From positions 149,296,221-149,360,220 of the forward strand of contig OZ024930.1 of assembly GCA_964017235.1 (NCBI GenBank): 64,000 nt of DNA. Reading direction: 5' to 3'. This DNA is from Sabellastarte sp. h YS-2021. Lineage: Eukaryota; Annelida; Polychaeta; Sabellida; Sabellidae. This document shows positions 51,185 to 62,642 of the stretch, piece by piece. A program made the position numbers and the translations under genes. The notes under the pieces were generated by a model, which was not told where the DNA came from, ran no database searches, and saw only the letters and a program-made list of their open reading frames with translations. Positions within the stretch are counted from its first letter, which is position 1; each line of letters begins with the position of its first letter.

Positions 51185-52809
51185 TTTGACCTTGAAAGAG
51201 GGGCCCAAGGTCAAATCCGTCCACACTAGAAGATTCCCAACCCATGATTTCCTATATGTTGGTTTACCATCACAAACCTCTAGGACCAGTAATAAGCAAG
51301 TTATAAGCACATTTAAGTTTGGCTATTCTTGTTTGACCTTGAATGAGGGGCCCAAGGTCAAATCGGACCACACCAAAAGATTCCCAGCCCATGATTTCCT
51401 ACAGGTTGGTTTACCATCCCAAACCTCTATGACCAATAATAAGCGAGTTATAAGCACTTTAAAGTTTGGCTATCCTCGTTTGACCTTGAAGGAGGGGCCC
51501 AAGGTCAAATCTGACCACATCAAAAGATTCATAGCCCATGATTTCCAATAGGTTGGTTTACCATCCCAAACCTGTAGGACCAAAAATAACCGAGTTATAA
51601 GCACTTTTAAGTTTGGCAATCCTCGTTTTACCTTGAAGGAGGGGCCCAAGGTGAAATCTGTCCACACCATTAGATTCCCAGCCCATGATTTCCTATATGT
51701 TGATTTACTATCCCAAACCTCTAGGACCAATAATAAGCGAGTTATAAGCACTTTGAAGTTTGGCTATCCTCGTTTGACCTTGAATGAGGGGTCCAAGGTC
51801 AAATCTGACCACATCAAAAGATTCCAAGCCCATGATTTCCAATAGGTTGGTTTACCATCCCAAACCTCTAGGACCAATAATAACCGAGTTATAAGCACTT
51901 TTAAGTTTGGCAATCCTCGTTTTACCTTGAAGGAGGGGCCCAAGGTGAAATCTGTCCACACCATTAGATCGCCAGCCCATGATTTCCTATATGTTGATTT
52001 ACTATCCCAAACCTCTAGGACCAATAATAAGCCAGTTATAAGCACTTTTAAATTTGGCTATCCTCATTTGACCTTGAATGAGGAGTCCAAGGTTAAATCC
52101 GTCCACATCAAAAGATTCATAGCCCATGATTTTCTATATGTTGGTTTCACATTGCAAACCTCTAGGACTAATAAGCGAGTTATAAGCAGTTTTAACTTTG
52201 GCTATCCTTGTTTGACCTTGAAGGAGGGGCCAAAGGTCAAATCCGACCACACCAAAAGATTCCTAGCCCATGATTTCCTACAGGTTGGTTTACCATCCCA
52301 AACCTCTATGACCAATAATAAGCGAGTTATAAGCACTTTAAAGTTTGGCTATCCTCGTTTGACCTTGAAGGAGGGGCCCAAGGTCAAATCCGTCCACATC
52401 AAAAGATTCCAAGCCCATGATTTCCAATAGGTTGCTTTACCATCCCAAACCTCTAGGACCAATAATAAGCGAGTTATAAGCACTTTTAAGTTTGGCAATC
52501 CTCGTTTTACCTTGAAGGAGGGGCCCAAGGTGAAATCTGTCCACACCATTAGATTCCCAGCTCATGATTTCCTATATGTTGATTTACTATCCCAAACCTC
52601 TAGGACCAATAATAAGCGAGTTATAAGCACTTTTAAGTTTGGCTATCCTCGTTTGACCTTAAAGGAGGGGCCCAAGGTCAAATCTTACCACATCAAAAGA
52701 TTCCCAGCCCATGATTTCCTATAGGTTGGTTTACCATCCCAAACCTCTAGGACCAATAATAAGCGAGTTATAAGCACTTTTAAGTTTGGCTATCCTCGTT
52801 TGACCTTGA

Positions 52810-53047
52810 TTTTTTTATTTATTTGGGGTTTTACATCACTTTCAACACTGTACAGGTCATATCACAACGGGTAGTTCGAAGGGCAGAGGAAACCAGTACA
52901 TACAGTTGATTAAGGTTCTGTACTGTAAACTGCGAACCAATGGTAGGCAACTACCAGCTTTCCTACTTGAAGCTGTGCCGGGAACCGAACCCCGGCTTCA
53001 GAGGTGGGAGGCGAGAGTGTTACCACTCTGCCACCTTGGCCCCTCTA
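52810..53047 (-). mobile_element. tRNA-related SINE, second copy produced by array duplication
   Basis: The same 238-bp SINE at the same site within the unit, with the same left flank (TTTGACCTTGA) and right flank, and a few substitutions. Shared flanks mean it was copied along with the array, not inserted independently. Confidence 0.88.
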
Positions 53048-54149
53048 TTTGACCTTAAAAGAGGGGCCCAAGGTCAAATCTGTCCACACTAGAAGATTCC
53101 CAGGCCATGATTTCCTATATGTTGGTTTACCATCACAAACCTCTAGGACCAGTAATAAGCAAGTTATAAGCACATTTAAGTTTGGCTATTCTTGTTTGAC
53201 CTTGAATGAGGGGCCCAAAGTCAAATCTGACCACATCAAAAGATTCCCAGCCCATGAATTCCTATAGGTCGGTTTACCATCCCAAATCTCAAGGACTAAT
53301 AATAAGCAAGTTATAAGCAGTTTTAAGTTTGGCCATCTTCGTTTGACCATGAAGGAGGGGCCCAAGGTCAAAACCGTCCACACCAGAAGATTCCCAGCCC
53401 ATGATTTCCTATATGTTGGTTTACCATCACAAACCTCTAGGACCAATAATAAGCGAGTTATAAGCACTTTTAAGTTTGGCTATTCTCGTTTGACCTTGAA
53501 GGAGGGGCCCAAGGTCAAATCTGACCACATCAAAAGATTCTCAGCCCATGATTTCCTATAGGTTGTTTTACCATCCCAAACCTCTAATAACCGAGTTATA
53601 AGCACTTTGAAGTTTGGCTATCCTTGTTTGACCTTGAAGGAGGGGTCCAAGGTCAAATCTGACAACATCAGAAGATTCGCAGCACATGATTTCCTATAGG
53701 TTGGTTTCACATTGCAAACCTCTAGGACCAATAATAAGGAGATATAGGCACTTTTAAAGTCCGCAATGTGGGTTACTTTGGCACTCCGGGGATGACCTTG
53801 AATTAAGAGCTTCAAGCTTAAATGTCTGCAAGGTTGTAGAGGACATGTATATCTGTTATACATATCACCTATGAAGAGATTCAACCTTCTACCTAGGAGA
53901 AACAGCCAGTAGAAAAATGTAGATAATTTTCAAAGAAATGCCCGCAGCGGCCATCTTGTTTTTCAGAATGAGGTTTATTTCAGTCCCAGAGAAGCTTACC
54001 TCCCAATGAAGATATCCTGGAAATTTGAACCTAGCTGGTGTAGTTTTCCTCTCAGAGTGTTAACGCCGAAAATCTCTCTATACGCGGCGGCGGCATAGCG
54101 AATGCTAAACCAAAGTATCCACCGGATGCCTCCAGTGGATACAAATATA

Positions 54150-55079
54150 TCTTGTTTACACACCACAAATGCATCCTTGGTCCAGTTGAAGTTCTGTGTT
54201 GTGCCATATTTTCATAAGTACAGCTTCATATTTGTATATAATTTAGTGTTTAATCCCTTATCAATGCCATATAATCAAGATGTTAATAGTTTATACATCA
54301 GGATGTTTTCTATTCTACTTATTGGTTGTAATCTTTTAGCATTGTGAGATGGGGTCATTTTTAGTGTATACGTTCATAATAAATTGTCTGATAGGTGGAA
54401 AAATTATAGGAGACTTCCACAATAAATTCTATAAAATACCTAAGTTTGACCTGGGTCCTAGCAAAATTCCTGATACTATGATACAGAACAAAAACAGGAA
54501 AATTTGTGATTATAGACCCTAAAAGGGAATTGCCATCAGGTTATTAATTGTTTGTAAAAAGGAATCTGGTTCTACCACTCTGTCAAGTTTGAAATCAATA
54601 GGCAGAAGTATCTTGGAGTAAGAGCCCAGAAATGTCAAGATGGCAGCCATGGCAGCCATATTATTTTTTAAAATGGTACTAGTTTCAAAAGCAACCTAGC
54701 ATAGGCAGTGTACTTTCAAGCTGATAAGTTTCAAATCAGTCAGCAGAGGCATCTTTGTGTTTCCTACCACCCACTCAAATTTCAAATTGATCAGTGTAAG
54801 CGTGTTCAACTTGGCGTCCAGAATCCAAAATGTTGAAAGACAGATGTACAAACAGGCAAAAGCTGCAACTGGAAAATTTGGAAATCAAATTTCAAATCAA
54901 TTAACAAAAGCTTCTTTGAGTTAGCAGATGGACAGACGTCAGACTCAGGAAACTATAGGTGGCTTGGTTACACACAACTGTGCCAAAAATTAGAAGTGGA
55001 AACAAACTGATTGGTGGAGGTCGGTGCTCTCTGGGTTCTTTTCAGGTTCTTATAGATAATTCTATTAGTATGGGAAAAG
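54150..55079. other. Spacer, decayed repeat only
   Basis: Contains phrases such as AAGATGGCAGCCATGGCAGC and CAAATTTCAAATCAATTA typical of old repeat DNA. No ORF or element ends were supported. Confidence 0.4.
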
Positions 55080-55491
55080 TAAAACCTAACAGGATTTTGG
55101 GTAGGGTACTAATTTACAAAAATTTAATTTACTTATTAAATTTGCAATTTTATTGTGTTCATACATCCTACCCAATGGACAATTGCTGAATAACTACAGC
55201 TTGGTTGGCGGGTAAGTTACTAGGGACTTCTAATGAACTCATAAACAATAACAAAATTTCTCCAGACCTAGGATGACTTAAAGTCAGAAAACCTGTAGGC
55301 CTATTGTTGGTTACCAGTGCCCGGTTGCCGGGGAAATACCTACATTCTCCCCCTGTGAGGTACGGGTAGAGTGGGATGAGTTCAGTCCCAGAAATAAACC
55401 TCCCGATGGAAGCACGTCACATTTTTTGGGCTTTTTTTTGGTGACTAAGTACAGCTATTCACATATGTACAAGATCTCCTCAATAACAGGG

Positions 55492-56150
55492 CTATTGGTG
55501 GATCTGCTGAGCAGCCACTACTGGGCCCAAATGGTAGAGCTCTGAATTAGCCGAAGCCACATCCTTCAGATAGAATTGTCTGAAGCTGTTGTGTGACTTC
55601 CAATGGCAGGCTGACAGGATTTGTTCCAAGAAGACTCCTGATTGGAAGGCCTTGGAAGCAGCAAAAGCCCTCACATCGTGGGATGTAACCTGATGTAAGG
55701 GGAGGGCCTCTTGATTAGAGAGCTCATGGCATAGGATCAGTCTGTTTGATCCATGGGGAGATGGTGGCAGGTGAGATGTCCTTGTCAAAACATTTCTTAA
55801 AGGAGATAAAAACTAACTCCTTGTTCTGCCTGAGGCCTGATGTTCTGTCTAAATAGTAGCACAAAGCTCTGACGGGACACAAGGACCGATCAAACCTAAG
55901 TGACTTATCCAGAGTTGGGGCCAGGGCTGGTATAACCACTGGGGCCACACTCTCTGGACTCTCCTTGGTCAGCTGGTTCTTAGAAAGAAAGCTTAGTGAG
56001 GGGAAAGAGAAACTTTAGACCAGTCTGACTGATGTCTGATGTTCTTGTTTTGCCAAGCATGGATCTCACTCCTGCATTTGCCCGAACCTAGGGACCGGAG
56101 GAAAACAGTCTTGAAGGTCAAATGCTTCAAAGAGGCCTCTTAAATGGGTT
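55492..56150 (-). pseudogene. DIRS copy 2 tyrosine recombinase C-terminal domain
   Basis: Readable in two frames: VVIPALAPTLDKSLRFDRSL and CPVRALCYYLDRT (55948-55724), then SHDVRAFAASKAFQSGVFLE, ILSACHWKSHNSF and FYLKDVASANSELYHLG (55788-55492). The HxxR box and the catalytic Tyr are present, including the segment missing in copy 1. A frameshift near 55750 and damage further upstream make it non-functional. Confidence 0.85.
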
Positions 56151-56192
56151 CAAATGGAGCCTTTGTCAGCTGGTGCAACACCAGAAAGAGGT

Positions 56193-56500
56193 TTATGATT
56201 TTGGACCAGTTCTATTGCAATTTTGTTCATGCAATGCCTCCAACAGGTAGAGTTTCCTGCGAGGATTGGCATAACAGCTTATGATAATCGGTGACCTTGT
56301 CAAGTTTGGCCGGATCTGGAAGGGAAGAGTGTAGCCTTCTTTGAGGATTTTTACTACTTTTGGACCGGCACCCAGAGCTTCCCAAGTTTCCCGAAACTTA
56401 TGCAGTCTTACCCCTACAGGTAAATCTAAAGCAACAGTTGGGACATTGGTTACAGGTTTTGCAAAAGACAATTGAGCGACACAGGAAACTTCTTTCACAT
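56193..56500 (-). pseudogene. DIRS copy 2 RT N-terminal extension, joined to YR by deletion
   Basis: LHKFRETWEALGAGPKVVKI and LKEGYTLPF match copy 1 at 3747-3950. The similarity stops after RKLYLLEALHEQ, and YR sequence resumes within ~60 bp. The RT palm and RNase H were therefore removed in one internal deletion. Confidence 0.8.
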
Positions 56501-56739
56501 ATTTGGATCTCAGGTAACAATTTACAACAACGGGACTTATATCTTTCTTTTGCGATTGCCCTTTTACAATATGTGCAAGAGTTACAACAGGTGAGTTTAC
56601 ACTTGAAGTTCTGTTGTGTCTGAGTTTCTATTGAATTTCTGGTTAAGCTTAAAGTCTGGTAACTGGTACACATTTGCAGTCTCTTTTCTCCCGGCCACCA
56701 ATCCTGCATAAACTGGAGCATTTACACAATAATTGTCAT

Positions 56740-57890
56740 GTATAGGACTGCTGACCCTTGGCCGATCGTGATGAGTAGCGAGATGCCTTGCCCTTGCCTC
56801 ACAATGTCCTCAGCTAACTTGAGAGTGTCAATAATGTGTCCATCTGGAGTGGAGTAGTTCTTAAGGCAGCAAGAGTGTTGGGTTTGATGCCAGTCTTCAA
56901 ATGTGATAAGTAGGAGTCCCGTCCAGTCAAAGTAAGATTGGCCATAGAAACGAAGACAAAGTCACTCAGGTGCTCAATAGTCTTGGCCATGGCTTGGCTA
57001 ATGCTGGCATTAAAGTCCATAAGATACTGAAGATCATCAGTAGCTGTTGAAATCTTGCTTTAGGACTTCCCCTTGCTGTGATCAGACTGGATTGCCTTGA
57101 GTTTGGGCTTCATGTTTTCCTGTACTTTGAAGAGGCATCGGTTGAAATCGGCTGCCTGGTTACAGTTGATGCTGGGTTCACGTGCAGACTTCTCCCACCT
57201 TCTGAGGCTCTCCTGCGAGATATGTCTGGAAGCTGGTGGGGTTGAGGCAAATCTGGCTGCCCTGGTTATCCAAGTATAACTACTTTCGAGCTTAGAAGCA
57301 TCAGAGTTCCATGAAGACACAGCAATACAACCAGTCTTTTGTTGGTCGGAATACAGCCTGTACCTCTTGGACTGTGAATTGGCCACCTGTATAAACTGAT
57401 CTTTGAGGAGGCCACTGGCCTCAGAGCTACAGAATGGGTATCCCTCCACCAGGGGTTGATCCCTTGTCAATTTGCGGGTGGCCTGTCTCTGCAGAGAGGG
57501 GGTCGATACCAGACAAATCTGAGGGTGCTGATCGGTCGGTAGGCTTGATTAAGTGGTCGGTCGCCTTTACAGAGCCAACATGTGTGTTAATGGCATGACC
57601 TTGACCGTTTGAAAGGTCGGTTTACGTTTATCCAACATTCTTGCCAGTAGTAAAGCCTCCAGTCTGTTGAATCTGTCAGACCATTTCTGGTCAAGTTCAT
57701 CGATTCTGGCATCAGCTGAAGACTTGGCCGACCTGCTATCAGAAATGGACTTGGCAGGCTTGTATGTGGACAACTTGGCTAGTTTTGAAGCTGGGATTTT
57801 AGTCTTTTCTTCAGGAGTGACCTTTCTATACAGTGACAAATATCCGCAGAAGTAAAATAAAGTTACAAACTTGCCATATTCCACAAAAAT
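56740..57890 (-). pseudogene. DIRS copy 2 gag, fragmented
   Basis: Pieces match the helical part of copy 1 gag in order: ISQAMAKTIEHLSDFVFVSM and NLTLTGRDSYL (57020-56814), VEGYPFCSSEASGLLKDQF and SQESLRRWEKSAREPS (57470-57060), and a Lys/Ser-rich linker (57884-57567). Frameshifts separate them. The cysteine-rich N-terminus is not recognisable. Confidence 0.78.
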
Positions 57891-57959
57891 TCAAACTCTT
57901 AGGAGCTGACAAAATAATCCAGTACATGTGCAAAATGAAGAAGACGTGATGACGTCACA

Positions 57960-58130
57960 CTCTCTAGACAGGAAGGAAGTACAACACACCGTCTGGTGAA
58001 TGGACAGTACTGGACCAGCCTACCCGGTAGAAACACAGCATGGCTTTTTCTGTTGTTTGGCGGACCGGTCCGCACCGACCAGATTAGTAATTGTCCATTG
58101 GGTAGGATGTATTAACGCAATAAAATGTAA
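57960..58130 (-). repeat. DIRS copy 2 5' inverted terminal repeat
   Basis: GTACAACACACCG, GAATGGACAGTACTGGACC, GTTTGGCGGACCGG and TTGTCCATTGGGTAGGATG occur in the same order as the copy 1 5' repeat, in diverged form. It ends at AACGCAATAAAATG. Confidence 0.8.
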
Positions 58131-58244
58131 ATTTTGCTCTTTAACAAGAACATAAAGTTATAAAATATGGTACTTGGTGCACCAAAACGGATTGTCATAT
58201 TTGCATGGCGTTGGTTTCACTCACTTTTTCTGGCCTCCAAACTA

Positions 58245-58530
58245 GATCCGAGTAAGCCATGTTTGCAGACTTTGGGCTGCGCTCAACAAAACTTAATCTA
58301 CATATGCAAAGTTACCAGACAGGATATTTGGCAACCAGAACAGAAATACGGGAGAAAATTAAGCCAATGATTAAGACTTCTACTTCGCTAGACAGGTTGC
58401 CACAATGTTTTAGGTTGGTTCTTGAATTTCTGAATTTACTACATCTTTCTAAAACGTGGTCTTGTAGCAATTTATCTCTTCATTTATTGCAGACAATAAG
58501 AAATTTAGCAAATACTTTAGACTTGTGAAA
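58245..58530 (+). other. Candidate exon, unidentified protein
   Basis: A possible acceptor (GTTTGCAG at ~58261-58268) precedes an open frame: LRSTKLNLHMQSYQTGYLAT, IREKIKPMIKTST, LVLEFLNLLHLSKTWS, LHLLQTIRNLANTLDL. Leu-rich amphipathic helices suggest an armadillo/HEAT-like solenoid fragment. It ends at TGA 58526, or at a weak donor just before it. The parent gene was not identified. Confidence 0.3.
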
Positions 58531-59085
58531 GTGTGGCTGGTGTTTCATTAAGTACGTTTTAACACTCACACAAGAGGAATACATCATATGGCAAAAGTTT
58601 ATATTATAAAGTAGAAAAATGATTAATTTCTAGTATAATGGTTGTTCTTGTAAAACTGTGCTAATTGAAGACAGTTGCAAAATTTTAAAAAAATGAAACA
58701 ATTTAAAAGGAATTATTAGTGCTCTTGACTACCTTTTTCAGCTCAAAATCATTTCAACAAGTTTCATTGACACAGGTTTATGAGAAATAGAAGTGAAACA
58801 GTACCAAGATCAGCAGACTTTCATAACAGTGTCGGTTATATAAAGGTCCAAATAATGTTAGAAAAAATAATATTTAGGTAAGAGAAAATGTATTTAAAGA
58901 CAAATTATTAAGAAAATTCAAAAGTAAGATAACAGCATTAATCAGCACACTAAAATTATAAACCTGTAAAATGTATTACTTGAAATATAGCCGTCAGTGG
59001 AAACAGCTCAATTAAGTAACATTACATATAATATTCAGTTGCAGCAATCCATATATATTTGTGATAACAGAAATATGTCTCAAAT
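58531..59085. other. Spacer, nothing recognised
   Basis: AT-rich; if the flanking candidate exons are real this would be intron. Confidence 0.4.
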
Positions 59086-59089
59086 ATGG

Positions 59090-59500
59090 TAGGTGAACAC
59101 ACTTTGGCACAGCAAAGGTTAAAGGTCACATCATTACTAAGTATCACTTCCTACACCTTACGGTTTCCAAGATATGGCCTGGACATGATTTTAACGTTCA
59201 CGGTCACTACAGCAAGGTCAAAGGCCAAATCAGTGTCACACTATGACATTGCACACCTACACATCCAAACCAATGTCCCTACCAAATAGCAACTTCCTAC
59301 ACCTTATGGTTTCTAGGATATAGACTTGACAAGATTTTTAACATTAAGGTTACCACAGCTAGGTCAAAGGTCAAACCAAGGTCACATCATGACATTGCAC
59401 ACTTCCAAGCCCTAACCAGTGTTCCTTCTAAATATCAACTTCCTATATCTGACAGTTTCTGAGATACAGCCTGGACAACATTTTCCCTGCTGCCCTTATG
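59090..59500 (+). repeat. ~145-bp tandem repeat, about three units
   Basis: CTTCCTACACCTTACGGTTTC at 59149 recurs in variant form at 59291 and 59441 (142-150 bp spacing), with AAGGTCAAAGG and ATGACATTGCACAC words. A different family from the 147-bp array. Confidence 0.8.
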
Positions 59501-59859
59501 CCCGCCCACCCATCTGGACGCCATGGGTGAAAACATGAGATATTCAGTGATCTTGCTGGACAAATCAAGTCTCACCATTTTACAATGGTTGGCAGTTTTT
59601 AGGTGTAAGAACCATTGTACAGACCAAGCATGTTACAATGTGATAACTTACATGGGGAAAAAGTGTTTTCTGTGTATGACATAAAAGAATATAGTGCATT
59701 GATATGGAAGTCTACTTGTTATATGTAAGCTGTTTTTCTGAACTCTTTCAGATCTTTACAAAGGTGATGCAAAGGTGTGTCCACTTGTTTTAGGTACCAG
59801 AAGATGAAGAATATACAGGATACAAGTTCTCATCTGAGCACTAGTTTTGAGTCAGCAGG

Positions 59860-60053
59860 TTCAGCAAGTATTGTGGAACATGACCTTGAAAGCATTTGTA
59901 CACAACCATGATAATTTACAAATTCAATCGTGGCAACAATTGGAAACCAATGAAGAAGCTTTCCAGACTCAGTTGCACTTGCATATTTGTGTGTTACTCC
60001 TGTTGTCAGGTGGATCTAATGTTTCCAATTCAATGAATGTTTTGCATTGCTAG
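59860..60053 (+). other. Candidate exon, unidentified protein
   Basis: After a possible acceptor (GAGTCAGCAG, ~59858) the frame reads QVLWNMTLKAFVHNHDN, SWQQLETNEEAF, LHLHICVLLLLSGGS and stops at TAG. The pattern resembles an armadillo-type helix pair. It may belong to the same gene as 58245-58530. Evidence is compositional only. Confidence 0.3.
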
Positions 60054-60289
60054 TTTGAATTTACAGGTGATGTGTTTTTTATGTTAAGGTGGTTACATAA
60101 GTTACTTGATGTCAACACTTGAATTTACATTTTCAGTATTCACTTTTAAACTGTTAAACATTTTCCGAATTGGCTTGGATCAATTTAATCCCTTCAATAA
60201 ACATGAAATCAATGCCAGTGAACAGGGTCTGTGTCAGTTAATCATGTGTTTGGGCTTCAAAGTACAAGTGAAAGTAAAGGATAGGGATT

Positions 60290-61312
60290 AAAAGTAGCAA
60301 GGTCTGATTTGACTTTGAAGGGAGGGGGGGGGGGGGGTCAAAGGTCAAATCTGAACCCATAAAAACACTCAGGACACATGATTTCCTACAAGTTGTCTTC
60401 ACACCCAAACATCTAAGATCAATAATGAAGGAGATACAGGGTTTTAAAATTACCAATCACCCAATTTGACCTTAAAGGAAGGGTCAGAGGTCAAATCAGA
60501 CCCACCAACAGATTCAGGGCACAAGATTTACTACATGCTGTCTTCACATCCCAAACCTCTGAGACCAATAATAAAGGAGATACCGGGCATTGAAAGTATC
60601 AACAAATCCATTTGACCTTGAAGGAAGGGTTGAAGGTCAAATCGGATCCCATCACAATATGTAAGCCACATGATTCCCATAGTGGTCTTCAAATCCCAAA
60701 CCTCTAGGGTCAATAATAAAGGAGAAAAATGACGCTGTTTTCATATTATAGTAGCTCTTACTCCTTCAAGCACTGAGCAACCAGTCTGAAAATTTACCAT
60801 GCTAAGTTCACAAAAAAGTAAAAGAACAACACCTTTGAGAGAAATTGTGTTCCTGCAATACTTTTGAAGATAGAAGCCATTTACTCATTATGGTAACTGC
60901 TGAAAAGTGAGAAAGTAGCTATTACTCACTCATATATATTGCAACAACTTTGAAACTTTATGTTATAGTTCACAAAAAAGTAGATGAACAACAACTTTGT
61001 ATTGAGTAGCTGCAATAGATTTGAAGATATCAGCCATTTCCTAGACACATATATGCAAGATAAGAGATAAATTCATTTAATAGTCAATGAGATAAAGTGA
61101 ATGAATTGTGATAAAGTGTTGAAATTTTCACAATTTGGGTAGGGGTAACCCTCTTGTAAAGGCAACAGTATTTCATCCTTGATAGAGAAGATATCTTTAA
61201 AACAAACAGCATGTCTCTGGGCCTTGTAGTTTTGGGGCAGAAGTTGTTCATGCATACACGGACACTGCAGAGTGATGCCATAATGTCAGCTGACTTGTGA
61301 GTCAGCTGTCAT
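60290..61312 (-). mobile_element. TCAGCTGA-type Helentron-like element, second copy
   Basis: On the minus strand the 5' palindrome ATGACAGCTGACT...AGTCAGCTGACAT (61312-61283) is followed by ATGGCATCACTCTGC and CATGAACAACTTCTGC, then text colinear with 39520-39850. Degenerate array A units follow (60780-61020), then about three array B units (60300-60720). The 3' terminal hairpin was not found, so this copy seems 3'-truncated near a G-run at 60323-60338. Same 5'-A-B order as the copy at 39490. Confidence 0.75.
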
Positions 61313-62642
61313 AAAAAGGAGAAAACAGAGGTTAAAGATGGGGTTTTACATCCCCTTTTAATATCTAAGCAATGACAAAAAGCACTGTGAAGAGTCAACA
61401 AACCAGATAACACAAACCAGTTTTTGTGTCATCTTATTCTGTCAACAGACTTCTGAATCTGCATCTCATAAGAACTTCAAATTTTGGAGAAAATGGATAT
61501 AGCACATATGGACAATTATTTGACAAGACCTAAACAGTATATCATGCATTCGCTTCATCAGCTAATAATAAACTATTGCTCACTTGAAAAACTAAATTTA
61601 TTTGTTGTAAATATACAATTTAAGAAGTATAACCAAAAGTATTTTAACAAATAACAAAACAATCTAAACAAAAGTAAATGATAAGGAAACAGAAATTCCA
61701 AAAACAAAGTAAAACCTGCCTCTCTTGACTATATAAATGGATGCCTCTTTACATCAAATAAGCAACTACAAAGCTATTAAGCTTACAAGCATACAATTTT
61801 GTTGAAGTGTACGTAGATATACAAGCTTGTAATTTATGTTGACATCTTTATGTTTTTCTCAAAAAATTTATCATTAAACAAGCGCAAAAAAGAACAAACT
61901 TTTGAATCACTTGAAAAGTTAAATCTACAAAGGAATTTTAAAAAGTACAGGTCAAAATATGGAGTAATCATGTCTAACTAAAGAGATTAACTACAAATGG
62001 TAAATACAACTGCGCATTTAGAATGTTACAAGCATGTCTAAGCATATCTAACTGTATAAACTGTAGTAAATATATTCTTGGCTTTATTTACTTTGACTGC
62101 ACATCTGTAAACAGGTAACTCCGAAACAATTTCACTTGAAGTATCAAGATATGACAAGGATACATTTTCAGTATATAAGTATTGTAAACTCTAAAAATTT
62201 TCTTTTTGAAAGTTTTGTATGTTAATTTATAAAGTGAAAGTAAATGTAAAAAGCAACGTCTTTTGGAATAAAAACGAGAGATCTGTTCCTCAAAAAGTGT
62301 TTAAATATCATACAAAAATGATTTCTCAATACATGTACAATGTGAAATTTATCATAAGATATTTTGCTTACAATTTTTCTGTGAGAAACATAATGCTATG
62401 CAGTCTTTCATTGTCAATCCTTAAAAGAGTCTTTCAATAAAATAAACTATCTTTAAATGAAACTTATCCTTGGGCCTCATACTGTCCCATAACAGAGACA
62501 AAGTAGAAATGTTGTGTCACTTTGAAAAACTTTGATATCTGTCTAAATCTCCCAGAATAAGATGGTGCAGTGTATAACAATCCTTCCAGAGTTTTTCCAC
62601 ATTTATCCTCCAGAGTATTACTCTTCAATGTTCCTTTCTCTG
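61313..62642. other. 3' flank and probable 3' UTR of the EF-hand gene
   Basis: AT-rich, with several potential minus-strand polyadenylation signals (for example TTTATT on the plus strand near 62080 and 61596). The real cleavage site cannot be chosen by eye. No repeat units. Confidence 0.45.

Larger units (their letters stand above)
49900..53755 (+). repeat. Large 147-bp tandem array (about 23 units) with higher-order structure
   Basis: CCTCTAGGACC-type markers start at 50146, 50293, 50440 and 50587, exactly 147 bp apart. Units read CCAATAATAAGCGAGTTATA, TTTGGCTATCCTCGTTTGAC, GGAGGGGCCCAAGGTCAAAT and CCCATGATTTCCTATA. A block containing several units plus a SINE is repeated with a period of ~1.86 kb (50139-51300 against 52005-53160). 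Because 147 is divisible by three, long frames stay open on both strands; these are not genes. Confidence 0.93.
49850..54143 (-). mobile_element. Helentron-like element carrying the 147-bp array
   Basis: On the minus strand the 5' end at 54143 reads TGTATCCACTGG...CCGGTGGATAC (terminal palindrome), then a GCCGCCGCCG patch and TCTCTCTA, colinear with the 8095 end of the small element. The 147-bp array follows. The 3' end is unclear; a CTAG followed by TGTATCGG at 49848-49862 is a possible remnant. The 5' end is convincing, the 3' limit is tentative. Confidence 0.6.
55080..58130 (-). mobile_element. DIRS-like retrotransposon copy 2, internally deleted
   Basis: A second DIRS-type element, 5' end near 58130 (TGTATTAACGCAATAAAAT). 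The same end is found complemented at 55133-55182, a remnant internal complementary region. Gag remnants, the RT N-terminal extension and YR are present, but the RT palm, RNase H and first half of YR are gone. The 3' inverted repeat is also absent beyond ~55080. Its inverted-repeat sequence is only loosely similar to copy 1, so it is a different subfamily. Confidence 0.85.

Noticed and set aside
50139-53561. Many 70-167 codon frames with repeated peptides such as HDFLYVGLPSQTSRTNN
   Set aside because: They arise because the 147-bp unit is divisible by three and lacks stops. Frames are open on both strands and shift with unit variants, with no start context or domain.
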